Below are positions 41,405-50,292 of a stretch of 64,000 nucleotides of DNA, in pieces (position 1 is the stretch's first letter; every line of letters starts with the position of its first letter). The stretch comes from UBA1757 sp045627385 (GTDB lineage: Bacteria; Bacteroidota; Bacteroidia; Bacteroidales; UBA1402), in NCBI GenBank assembly GCA_045627385.1, contig JAZQNO010000007.1, positions 1-64,000 of the forward strand, written 5' to 3'. The notes under the pieces are model-generated. The model saw only the letters and a list, made by a program, of their open reading frames with translations. It made no database searches and was not told the DNA's origin. Made by a program: the position numbers and the translations under genes.

Positions 41405-43075
41405 TTATTCGATAGGAGTGAATATCAGACTGTCAAACTGTAAGCTGAATTTCGAATTGGTGCTGGCCGTCGGATCCATCACCACGAACTTGAACACATG
41501 ATTGGCAGTTACGTCAAACTCGATGGAGTCATACAGGGTGGCCGTGCAGACGCACATCGTAGTCTTGGTCACCGTCGTGTAGGGTGCGGCGCTCTTCTCG
41601 TTTTCGCCGTCGAACGACATGCGGATCATACCGCCGTTGCCATCGCTCATCGTACGCATGAAACTGTGGTCGGAAAGATAGACAAACTTTAGGTCGACCC
41701 GATATTTGCCGCGGACAATGGTGGGCGTCTTCATCGCAGCAGATCCCATATAGCCCAGATTGAAGATGACACGGTCATTCTTCTCGCAATCCGCCAGCTG
41801 CTTTTTGCAGGTACGGTAAGACACATACGGATAAGCGGTTCCGGCCACACCGGCTTCGGACACCTCGTATTCGTAGGCGCCGCTCTTCTGAATAGCGACA
41901 GTGGTCTCTGAAGACACTGGAGCCGCGGGCTGATATTCCACGCCTGCTTCCAGGACGACGGTTCTGACCGAAGCGTAATCGCCCAGATCCCAGACAACCG
42001 TGGTGGGAGTAGGCTCCCAAACGGGCATCCAGCCGTCGAGTTGCTGCAGATAGCCGTTCTTGCAAAGAATGTCAGCGCCTTCTTCCAGGAAATGGGTTTC
42101 AGAGATATTGGCATCCAAGGCATTGAGCATCCATTTGCCGGACAGGGTGTCGGCTGTGACCATGAACACCTGATTCTGGGCCAGGGTGCTCCAGATGCGG
42201 GTGGTGTCGCTGCCCGGCATTTCCCTCAGTTGGGCCAGCGTGCAGGCGCTTTCCAGAATATGGTAGGCCACATACTCGTTCAAGGCATTGGCCGAAGACG
42301 TGTAATCGGACGCGGCGCCAAGTTTGGCGGCCAGCGACTGGAGGTCGGAGATGCCGTCCTCGGCGAAAGTCCGGTCAGACACGGCGAGCAGCGTGTAGGT
42401 TCTGCGCGAAATGAGCTGGCCGCCACCTTCCTGCGGTATGGTGTCGTAGATGACATCGAGTTCCTTGTCCCATCCGGTAGCCTTGATGGCCGCCATCATG
42501 ATGGAGAATCCGCCGGCCTGTTCCATACGCTGGGTCACGCTCTCCACAAGGGGCGTCATTACGGCATCGATGTAGTAGATGAGCGCATTGTAGGCGTGCA
42601 CTCCCGATTCGACCGTGCGGGCTACGCCTCCGAAGATGAACTGTCCGGCATTGACCGAATCGATTTCCACCGATACGGCATCGCCGCCCAGGTTGGTCAG
42701 AGAAGTCTTCAGCTGCATCTGGTCCACCTGGATGGAATCCAGCATGGTATGATGGAAAATCAGGGCACGTGCGTACTCGACGCCCAGGTCTTCAATGCCG
42801 GCCACTTTCTTGTCTTCGTAGAAATCGGCCATCGCCTTGTTGTCGGGGACCAGCACCGTGAAAGCCTGAGTCGCCTGATTCAGGGCATTGTACAGATCCG
42901 CGTAACGAAGCACCTTGACCCATTCCGAACAGTTCGGGTCTTTTTCAAGCATCTTGGACGCAGGATTGTCGTCGAATATCTGATAGACGCTGCCGATCTT
43001 GTCGTCCTGACAAGCGGCGAAAAGCATCAAGGCAGCGGCTAAGGCTGCCGTGAACGTAAATCTGTTTCTTTTCAT
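41405..43075 (-). CDS. FAS1-domain surface lipoprotein B
   Basis: The protein has about 556 residues from ATG 43075; ATG 43087, overlapping the SusD2 stop as ATGA, is an alternative. Lipobox LMLFAACQDDKIG has a CQDD surface-export signal. FAS1 domains run from about 35 to 360 (YNALNQATQAFTVLVPDNKAM, YARALIFHHTML, then FSIMMAAIKATGWDKELD and LLAVSDRTFAEDGI). The C-terminal beta-sandwich (about 370-556) resembles that of lipoprotein C (VRGKYRVDLKFVYLSDHS ... FSLQFDSLIFTPI). It is encoded between SusD2 and the second FAS1 gene. Confidence 0.78.
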   Translation of the reverse strand: MKRNRFTFTAALAAALMLFAACQDDKIGSVYQIFDDNPASKMLEKDPNCSEWVKVLRYADLYNALNQATQAFTVLVPDNKAMADFYEDKKVAGIEDLGVEYARALIFHHTMLDSIQVDQMQLKTSLTNLGGDAVSVEIDSVNAGQFIFGGVARTVESGVHAYNALIYYIDAVMTPLVESVTQRMEQAGGFSIMMAAIKATGWDKELDVIYDTIPQEGGGQLISRRTYTLLAVSDRTFAEDGISDLQSLAAKLGAASDYTSSANALNEYVAYHILESACTLAQLREMPGSDTTRIWSTLAQNQVFMVTADTLSGKWMLNALDANISETHFLEEGADILCKNGYLQQLDGWMPVWEPTPTTVVWDLGDYASVRTVVLEAGVEYQPAAPVSSETTVAIQKSGAYEYEVSEAGVAGTAYPYVSYRTCKKQLADCEKNDRVIFNLGYMGSAAMKTPTIVRGKYRVDLKFVYLSDHSFMRTMSDGNGGMIRMSFDGENEKSAAPYTTVTKTTMCVCTATLYDSIEFDVTANHVFKFVVMDPTASTNSKFSLQFDSLIFTPIE

Positions 43076-43083
43076 AGCGCAAC

Positions 43084-44691
43084 TCATTTTTGTGTTTGGT
43101 AATAAGGATTCTGCTCCAGTTTGGAGTTCACCTGAATCTCACTGTAAGGAATCGGCATATACCAGGCATTGGGATCGAGCAGTACCGAACGTATCCATTC
43201 GTCCTTCGTGGTCTGGTTTCCTTCCACGACCTCGTTGACGAAATGTTCTACATACCGGCCCGAACCATTGTCGTAGCGGGCGTAACGCAACAGATCGTAC
43301 CAGCGCTTGCCTTCAGCCAGGAATTCCATTTCCCATTCGTACATCACGGCATCGAGCATTTCTGATTCCTCAGCTTCAGCCACATTGATGGTGAGCGGAT
43401 TCAGACAGGCACGTTCTCTGATTTCGTTGAGGATGCCGATGGCAGCCGTCCAGTTGTCAGCCCCACCCTTCATCACCAGAGCCTCCGCTTTGATCAACAT
43501 CAGGTCGGGCACACGGTAAAGAATGAAGTTGGCGTCTTCCGAAGGACGGACATTTTCCTTGTCGACCACATCGGTGCCTTTGTATTTCCATACATAAAAA
43601 CCCGTTGCGGTGGCATAGGCGGCCTGATTGGCCAGATCCGACACGAAACTGCCGAAGAGCATGCGGCCGACACGGCCCTCGCCGTCGTATCCGATCGACT
43701 GGGCATAAGCCTCGGCCTCTTGCGTTTCGGCCGTCATCTTGTTCTGTGCGTAATCGGTAAATCTCAGACGAGAACTCGTTCCGATCGTGAACCAGGAACC
43801 GAAATTGTTGTTCTGACCCATGTTCTTCTCCCAGTTGAGCTCGAAAATGCTTTCGTTGCTGTTGCCCGGATAGAAGATGGAGTACCACTGGCTGGGATCC
43901 TGAATGAAACGGGGACGGAAAGAAGTGTCGCCGGCAGGAACGTCCAGCACGTAGTTGCAATAGACGATAGCCTCGTCATAATCGTGGTTCCAGAGGCAGA
44001 CATCGGCCATCAGCGCATACAGGGCCCAGCGGGTCACGCGGCCCTTGCTCTGCCAGCCGTAGCCGTCGGTATCCTCATACACGTCCTTGGCGGCGCCCAA
44101 AGCGATGGCGGTCTTCATGTCGGCCTTGATCTGGGCGATGATCGAATCCTCGGAACTTTTCGGAGTCATATAGTCGGCCTGGTCGTTCACATACGCTTCG
44201 ACGACCAGAGGCACCTCGCGGAAGTTCTTGACCATCACCAGATAGCAGTAGGCTCTCATAAAGTAGGCCTCGCAAAGATGCGATTTCATCACACTCTCGT
44301 AATAGGTGTCGTCTTCGGTCATCACCGAGGGCGCATACTTGAGCACGCTGTTGGCCATACCGATCACCTTGTAGAGATTGGCATAGGAGCAGACGCTCTG
44401 AGAGGGGGTCATGTTGAAGTTCTGAAGATAGGTGTCGGCCGTGTTGCTGCTGTACAGCGTGCCGCCGCGGACTTCACCCCAGATGAGGAATGAAGTGACC
44501 GACTGACGCATATAGTAGTAACCGGAAGCGATGACGGCTTCCACATCTTCTTTGGACTTCCAGTAGTTGTCGGTCACCTGCTCGTTGTTGGGCAGAATGT
44601 CCAGCCATCCGCTGCAGGAGCTCATTCCTGCCATCGTCAAAGCAATGACGGCTGCGGAAAAGAATTTGAATAATCTTGTCTTCATCATCAT
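43084..44691 (-). CDS. SusD-like surface glycan-binding lipoprotein (pair 2)
   Basis: The 535-residue protein (three consecutive ATG codons make the exact start uncertain by two) has lipobox MAGMSSCSGWLDILPNNEQV, the classic SusD/RagB opening. It has VEAVIASGYYYMRQSV, the FMRAYCYLVMVKNFREVPLV helix pair near residues 135-160 and the C-terminal MYEWEMEFLAEGKRWYDLLRY that marks this family. It pairs with SusC2, 6 nt upstream. Confidence 0.95.
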   Translation of the reverse strand: MMMKTRLFKFFSAAVIALTMAGMSSCSGWLDILPNNEQVTDNYWKSKEDVEAVIASGYYYMRQSVTSFLIWGEVRGGTLYSSNTADTYLQNFNMTPSQSVCSYANLYKVIGMANSVLKYAPSVMTEDDTYYESVMKSHLCEAYFMRAYCYLVMVKNFREVPLVVEAYVNDQADYMTPKSSEDSIIAQIKADMKTAIALGAAKDVYEDTDGYGWQSKGRVTRWALYALMADVCLWNHDYDEAIVYCNYVLDVPAGDTSFRPRFIQDPSQWYSIFYPGNSNESIFELNWEKNMGQNNNFGSWFTIGTSSRLRFTDYAQNKMTAETQEAEAYAQSIGYDGEGRVGRMLFGSFVSDLANQAAYATATGFYVWKYKGTDVVDKENVRPSEDANFILYRVPDLMLIKAEALVMKGGADNWTAAIGILNEIRERACLNPLTINVAEAEESEMLDAVMYEWEMEFLAEGKRWYDLLRYARYDNGSGRYVEHFVNEVVEGNQTTKDEWIRSVLLDPNAWYMPIPYSEIQVNSKLEQNPYYQTQK

Positions 44692-44697
44692 AAGCTT

Positions 44698-47600
44698 TTA
44701 GAATTGGAGGTTGAAACCGACAGCCAGACGTTTGGTCACGGGAGTCGACGAATTGTCTTTTACCAGAGCGGTGGCCGACGAAGGAATGCTCACTTCGGGG
44801 TCCTGACCGTCGTAATTGGTCCAGGTGAACAGGTTGTAGGCGGTACAGAAGAAACTGAGCGAATTGATGTTCCACTGTTTGAGCCATTCACGGGGCAGAT
44901 TGTACGAAAGCGAAAGCGTCTTCAGACGGGCGAATGAGGAATTCTCCACGAAGCGGTCGCTTCCGAGATAGTTGTAACCCATTCCGTAAAGGGCGCGCGG
45001 GATATCCGTAGCCGCGGCATCGCCCTCGGTGCGCCAGCGGCTCAACACAGCCGTGCTCTGGTTGTTGGTCCCGTACATGTTCTCCAGATCCATACGGGCC
45101 TGGTTGATGACCATCTGACCGAAACGGTAGTAGAAGAAAGTCGTCAGCGAAATCGTGCGGTACTTCAGAGTGAAGCCGGCACCGCCGAGCAGTTTCGGGT
45201 TGGAGTTGCCCAAGTAGACGATATCGTATTCGTTGATGACACCGTCGTAGTTGACATCCTCGTATTTGGCATCGCCGGGGAAGACAGTCGTCGAACCGTT
45301 CTTCATCACAATGGGCTGTCCGAGATAATCTTTCATCACATTGCCGCTTTCGTCGAGAGCGTAGGTGTCGGCAGAGTTGTCGTAAACGCCCTTGTAGCGG
45401 TAGCCGTAGAACGATCCGATCGGGTCGCCTTCAACCACGCGGACCGCATAGTTTCCGTTGCCGAAGGTGTAGTTCTCTTCCTGCATGTTGACGGGAAGTT
45501 TTTCCACCTTGTTGTCGTTGTGGCTGATGTTGAAATTCAGATTGAGTTTCCAGGTCTTGGTGTTGATGGCATCGTATGTCAGACGGTATTCCCAACCGCG
45601 GTTGCTCAATTCGCCGCTGTTGAAGTATTTGATCGAAGAATAACCGGTCGACGAGGGAATGCTCACACCCGACAGGAGCAGGTCGTTGGTGTACTTGTAA
45701 TAATAGTCGAAGGTCATGCCCACCTTGTCGAAGAAACGCAGGTCGGCACCGTAGTTCCATTCCTTGGAGGTTTCCCATTTGAGATTGTCCAGCTGAATGC
45801 GGACCGGATAGATGGCCGACATGCTCATATACTGGCCAAGGCTCTGATAGGCACCCAGATAAAGAGAGGATCCAGAGGGGGCGTTACCGCTCCAGCCGAG
45901 GCTCACACGAAGCTTGCCCTCGGTCAGCCAGGAATCCTCATTGTCGCGGAACCAGCTTTCTTCGTGGGCGTTCCATGCCAGACCGAAGGCCGGGAAGGTA
46001 CCGAAACGCTCACTTTTACCCATGGCGGAATTGCCTTCGCGGTTGATGGTGGCTTTGGCCACATAACGGCGGTCGTAAGTGTAGACCATCTGTGCGATCG
46101 ACGAGATGCTGCGCGTCTTGGAATAGCCCGAACCTATCGAACTGACCACACTTCCGGCCACAGGGTCGCTCAAGTGCGGCGACGCGTTGCCGCTCGTGCC
46201 GCTGGTATAGCTGTAGTTTTCGCCCTGCGAAGCATAGAAACGTCCCGTGGCAATCACCTGATGCACATCGGCAAAGGTGTGGTTGTACATCAGTTTCTGC
46301 TCGGTCTGCAGATCCAGGCGGTCGGAGGCGGCGTCGGTACTCTGGTTGGCGTAGTTGCTGGTCCAGAGCACGCCGGTAGCTTCCTGGGGAATGAACTTGC
46401 GGTTTTTGGTCGTGCGCATATTCATCGAGACATAGCCCCTGTACGTGAGATGGAAGGGGAACTTGTACTCGGCGTTCAGCGTCATCTTTTCTTCACGCTG
46501 CGTGGTGTTGTTGAAACCCATGTCGGCCATCGCCACCGGATTGTAATGGGAACTTCCGTTGAAAGCGCCCTGGAAATCCTCGTTCTGACGGCTGAAATAG
46601 GAAGAGGTCGGTTCGCCCGTGACATCGTCGATGTAGTACGGGCTCTTGTTGGGCATCTTGCGCTGGGCCTCGCTACGCAGCGAGCTCAAAGCGTTGGCTT
46701 CGCGGTCGGACTGGCTGAACGTGAATTCGGTGTTCACCATCAGACGTTCGCTGAAGTCGTAACGGATGCTCGAGTTGGCATTCAGACGGTTGAAGCCGGT
46801 GCCCACCGTGGTGCCGCCTTCGTTGAGATAACCCAGAGAGAAACGGTAAGTGGCCTTGTCGCCGCCACCGCTCAACGAGAAGGTGTTGTCGAAGGAATAG
46901 TCGTTCTTGCGGACGTAATCGAGCCACTTGGTGTCACAGTTGTATTCGTCGAAATACTGCCAGTCGGGCACATAGTTGATGTCGTAGGTGTTGAACAGCA
47001 GATCCAGTTCGTTGGAAGCCGAACCCAAGCCTTTGGCATTGGCCGTATTCCAGATGGCATCCTGAATCATGGCCACATACTGGCTGCCGTTGAGCAAGGG
47101 AATGGGATCGGGTTCGAATTTTCCGGTAAACTTGCTGTTGAAACCGAAAGTGGTCTTGCCCTTGGCACCGCGCTTGGTGGTGATGAGCAGTACGCCGTTG
47201 GCGCCTTTCGTTCCGTAGATGGCCGTTGCCGAAGCATCCTTCAACACCTCGATCGACTCGATGTCGCTCGGGGCGATGTTCAGCAATGCACCGAAGTCTT
47301 CGTCGTTGGCCGTGGCGAAATTGAAATCGTCGCTGATTTCGGTCGAATAAGGAATGCCGTTCACCACAATCAGCGGTTCGGACGAGGCGTTCAGCGAATT
47401 GACGCCGCGGATGCGGATGGCGCTGCGGGCACCGGGATCGCCGCCCACGACGATATCCACACCGGCCAGCTGTCCTTGCAGGGCCTCGGTGATATCGGAG
47501 ACGGGCGTGGTCTCCACGATGTCGCTCATCGAAATCTTCTGGGTGGAAGAAGTCTGTTCCGTGAAGGAGACGCCCATTTCGTCGCGTTCGACCTTCTTGG

Positions 47601-47946
47601 CAACCACCTGTACTTCCTTAAGTTCTTTCGTATCCGGCTTCATGACGACATTCAGCACTTTCTGACCGGTATAGTCGATCGTCTGTGTCTGCATGCCCAA
47701 ATAAGAGAAACGGATGCGGGGATTCTTTTCATGCATCGGAACCGCAATGCTGTATTGTCCGTCGATGTTGGTGATGACACCCGAAAGATATCGGTTGTTG
47801 GAATTGACAATCACCACATTGACACCATACATGGGTTCGCTCTTTCCATCGAACAGCTCAGTGACCGTACCCGTGAGAACAGCGTTCTGAGCCTGCAGGG
47901 CCATCACACTGAGGACGGCAGCCAGCAAAAGGATCATTCTTTTCAT
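44698..47946 (-). CDS. SusC-like TonB-dependent outer-membrane transporter (pair 2)
   Basis: The 1082-residue protein has a signal peptide (about 1-20), a carboxypeptidase-regulatory-like domain (about 22-105) and a canonical plug with VVPSTEIx-type text: TPVSDITEALQGQLAGVDIV, RIRGVNSLNASSEPLIVVNG and IESIEVLKDASATAIYGTKG. The barrel ends TKRLAVGFNLQF with a terminal aromatic. It imports oligosaccharides with SusD2. It is 12 nt after the large FAS1 gene. Confidence 0.96.
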   Translation of the reverse strand: MKRMILLLAAVLSVMALQAQNAVLTGTVTELFDGKSEPMYGVNVVIVNSNNRYLSGVITNIDGQYSIAVPMHEKNPRIRFSYLGMQTQTIDYTGQKVLNVVMKPDTKELKEVQVVAKKVERDEMGVSFTEQTSSTQKISMSDIVETTPVSDITEALQGQLAGVDIVVGGDPGARSAIRIRGVNSLNASSEPLIVVNGIPYSTEISDDFNFATANDEDFGALLNIAPSDIESIEVLKDASATAIYGTKGANGVLLITTKRGAKGKTTFGFNSKFTGKFEPDPIPLLNGSQYVAMIQDAIWNTANAKGLGSASNELDLLFNTYDINYVPDWQYFDEYNCDTKWLDYVRKNDYSFDNTFSLSGGGDKATYRFSLGYLNEGGTTVGTGFNRLNANSSIRYDFSERLMVNTEFTFSQSDREANALSSLRSEAQRKMPNKSPYYIDDVTGEPTSSYFSRQNEDFQGAFNGSSHYNPVAMADMGFNNTTQREEKMTLNAEYKFPFHLTYRGYVSMNMRTTKNRKFIPQEATGVLWTSNYANQSTDAASDRLDLQTEQKLMYNHTFADVHQVIATGRFYASQGENYSYTSGTSGNASPHLSDPVAGSVVSSIGSGYSKTRSISSIAQMVYTYDRRYVAKATINREGNSAMGKSERFGTFPAFGLAWNAHEESWFRDNEDSWLTEGKLRVSLGWSGNAPSGSSLYLGAYQSLGQYMSMSAIYPVRIQLDNLKWETSKEWNYGADLRFFDKVGMTFDYYYKYTNDLLLSGVSIPSSTGYSSIKYFNSGELSNRGWEYRLTYDAINTKTWKLNLNFNISHNDNKVEKLPVNMQEENYTFGNGNYAVRVVEGDPIGSFYGYRYKGVYDNSADTYALDESGNVMKDYLGQPIVMKNGSTTVFPGDAKYEDVNYDGVINEYDIVYLGNSNPKLLGGAGFTLKYRTISLTTFFYYRFGQMVINQARMDLENMYGTNNQSTAVLSRWRTEGDAAATDIPRALYGMGYNYLGSDRFVENSSFARLKTLSLSYNLPREWLKQWNINSLSFFCTAYNLFTWTNYDGQDPEVSIPSSATALVKDNSSTPVTKRLAVGFNLQF

Positions 47947-47958
47947 AGGGCAGACGGA

Positions 47959-50247
47959 TTAGAGGATATCGTCGATAAGATGGAATGCGCCGTCACTGTA
48001 CGAGAAAGGCAGGCTGTGGAAGCGGGCCGTGTCGTGGAGCGAAGCCGCAGGTCTGGCCACACCTTCACCATCCACGAAATTCACCGAAAGCGTATTGCCC
48101 AGATCGGTGATGTTGACCGAATAGGTGCCAGCCGTCTGATAAGTGCCGTTCGTCGTGCTTCCCGGAAATGGATAGACGCTGAAAGGAGTCAGGTCGCTGG
48201 TGATGAAATAGCTTCTCAGATAGGCGGCCAGCTGCGTCTTGTTGGGAGAACCCGACAGGACGTAGGAGTCGCTGACCGAACATTTCGAACATCCGGGAAT
48301 TTCTTTGATGCGGTTCTTGATGGCATCGTTCGTCGGAATGAACGCGATGAAGCGGGCATCGCCCATAACCGTCTTGAGCACTTGGTCGGTGACAAGTCCA
48401 GCCTTCGTCAGCAGCTGGGAAAAAAGATAATAGGGATAGCTGTTGTCGTTGCAGACAGACAGGGTGCGGTTCAGACCGCCGTCGGAAGCCGGAGAGAACA
48501 CGGCAGGTCCGCTGTAGGTGTAAGCCTTTCCGTTGTCCCAATCCAGTTGTGAGGCATCTTTGGCCAGAGGCGAGAAAGCGAAATAGATTTCATCCGTATA
48601 GGTCGGATTGAGTTGCTTGTTGAACAGGGCGCTGGTCGTAATCTTGCCATCCACCACATACCAGTAGTTGAAGGCTAGGTTGGTTTCGATTACTTGAAGG
48701 CCGCTCATCTTGAGTTCGCTGGCAGCGGATGACACGTTCATATTGACCAGATTGCGCATGGCAGACTCACTCATGGCCACATAGGTGCCATCATCGCCCA
48801 ACACCTGCAGTTCGTGACCGCCGGCGATGGTTTCGAAGTGGATGTCGGCAGCGCGGAACTGAGCCGTATCGGGAATCAGAGCGATGAACTGAGTCTTGTT
48901 GGAAGCCAAAGCCAGCAGCAGATTGGAACCGGACAGCGCATAGAGATACGGCAGGAAGCGGCGGTCACGGAAAGCGCTGCCGATGACCGACGAGAAGATG
49001 GCTGGAGGCGTCATCTCATCCATACCGTACAAAGCGCCGTTGCAGCACATCTGGCGCCAAGTCACCTTGTCGGGATCGATATTGATAGGCGTGCCGTATT
49101 GGGTCAGCACCTTGCCGTTGCGGATTTCTTCGGGAAAGACCACCAGTTCGTCGATTCCGAATGACTGACCGATGAAATAGTTCAAGATGAGGGGGTCAAG
49201 TTCTTCCAGACTGCCATAGCCGCAACCGGGTTTCCAATACGAGGTGAAGAAATTGTCGATGGCGTCATTGGAAGGGGCGAAGATGTTGTAGCCTTTCAGC
49301 GAAAGGGTCTGCATGTCCTTGAAATCGTTGGAGGGCCATTCGCTGGCGATGTTGGCGATCGAATTGGTCGGCACGTAGACGGGACTGCCGTTGCCGAAGT
49401 CCGTCGTCAGTTCGTCGTTGGTCACATACTGGCTGTAGCTGTCGAACAGATTGAAGAACTGGGAATACTCGGGATTGTTCTTCAGTTCCGTATGAAGCGT
49501 TTCCATCGGGCGCAGCACTTTGTCGACATGATAGAGATAACCGTTGTCGGTCACCACATTCTCGTTGTCCTTGACCGATGCGTTGGCCACGTTGAAACCG
49601 TCGGTCTGACCTTCGTGGGAGTCACCCGTCCAGACGGTACCCGGAAAGAAATATTCGTAATTGTACTTGGGATCGATACCCTTCGTGGCAAACAGCATCG
49701 TGTTGAATACCGGGATGAAGCGCTCGTAATGGTATACTTTGACCGAATCGTCGCCCGTCCATTCCAGCGAAATCGGGTCGTTGGAATGAGTACGGAACTT
49801 GTAGTAGCATCCGGCATTCACCAAACGTTGGTCAGCCGTGGCCTCGTCGCCTTCCTGCGGACGGAAGTTAACCAGATTGTCCCACTTGAACGCATAATAC
49901 AACAGGTGGAAGCCCACCATTTTCTTCACTTCTTCAGGACGGGCGGCATACATCGCTTCGATGTCGCTGTAGCCTTCTTCCTGAAGATAGGCCGCAAAGG
50001 CCTCGTCGTCGGGAGCCATCACGGTGAGGATGGACTTGCCCGAAACCATCGGCTTGTAGCCGGACAGGTCGATGGCACGCAGGAAGATGCTGTAGTTGCC
50101 CTCTTTTTCGAGCACCTCGTAAGCACTTCCCTTCAGCCAATCCGGCACTGCATAATGCGGATCGTCTGCCAGGCTCTCGTTACACGAGCAAATAGGCAGC
50201 ATCAGCACCACGGCCAGAAGACCCGAAAGGATACTTGATCTCTTCAT
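47959..50247 (-). CDS. Large FAS1-domain surface lipoprotein A (about four fasciclin domains)
   Basis: The 762-residue protein has a lipoprotein signal (VLMLPICSCNESLADD). Four FAS1-like segments are visible: about 34-240 (ILTVMAPDDEAFAAYLQEEG, VGFHLLYYAF), about 270-400 (YNIFAPSNDAIDNFFTSYWK, LNYFIGQSF), about 430-560 (FIALIPDTAQFRAADIHFET) and about 615-740 (FIAFIPTNDAIKNRIKEIPG, AAYLRSYFI). FAS1 domains mediate adhesion or ligand binding in other organisms; here surface exposure and position ahead of SusC2 suggest a glycan-capture or scaffold role. No enzyme motif is seen. Confidence 0.82.
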   Translation of the reverse strand: MKRSSILSGLLAVVLMLPICSCNESLADDPHYAVPDWLKGSAYEVLEKEGNYSIFLRAIDLSGYKPMVSGKSILTVMAPDDEAFAAYLQEEGYSDIEAMYAARPEEVKKMVGFHLLYYAFKWDNLVNFRPQEGDEATADQRLVNAGCYYKFRTHSNDPISLEWTGDDSVKVYHYERFIPVFNTMLFATKGIDPKYNYEYFFPGTVWTGDSHEGQTDGFNVANASVKDNENVVTDNGYLYHVDKVLRPMETLHTELKNNPEYSQFFNLFDSYSQYVTNDELTTDFGNGSPVYVPTNSIANIASEWPSNDFKDMQTLSLKGYNIFAPSNDAIDNFFTSYWKPGCGYGSLEELDPLILNYFIGQSFGIDELVVFPEEIRNGKVLTQYGTPINIDPDKVTWRQMCCNGALYGMDEMTPPAIFSSVIGSAFRDRRFLPYLYALSGSNLLLALASNKTQFIALIPDTAQFRAADIHFETIAGGHELQVLGDDGTYVAMSESAMRNLVNMNVSSAASELKMSGLQVIETNLAFNYWYVVDGKITTSALFNKQLNPTYTDEIYFAFSPLAKDASQLDWDNGKAYTYSGPAVFSPASDGGLNRTLSVCNDNSYPYYLFSQLLTKAGLVTDQVLKTVMGDARFIAFIPTNDAIKNRIKEIPGCSKCSVSDSYVLSGSPNKTQLAAYLRSYFITSDLTPFSVYPFPGSTTNGTYQTAGTYSVNITDLGNTLSVNFVDGEGVARPAASLHDTARFHSLPFSYSDGAFHLIDDIL

Positions 50248-50292
50248 AGTGAACAGGTTGATTGGTTTTTATTGATTATATTGTCTGATTTG

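Noticed and set aside
39720..41501. A 593-codon plus-strand frame
   Set aside because: Antisense to FAS1 lipoprotein C; composition mirrors the real gene and no start signal or motif supports it.
45520..48552. A 1010-codon open frame on the plus strand
   Set aside because: It lies antisense to SusC2 and the end of FAS1 lipoprotein A and has no domain or signal features of its own.
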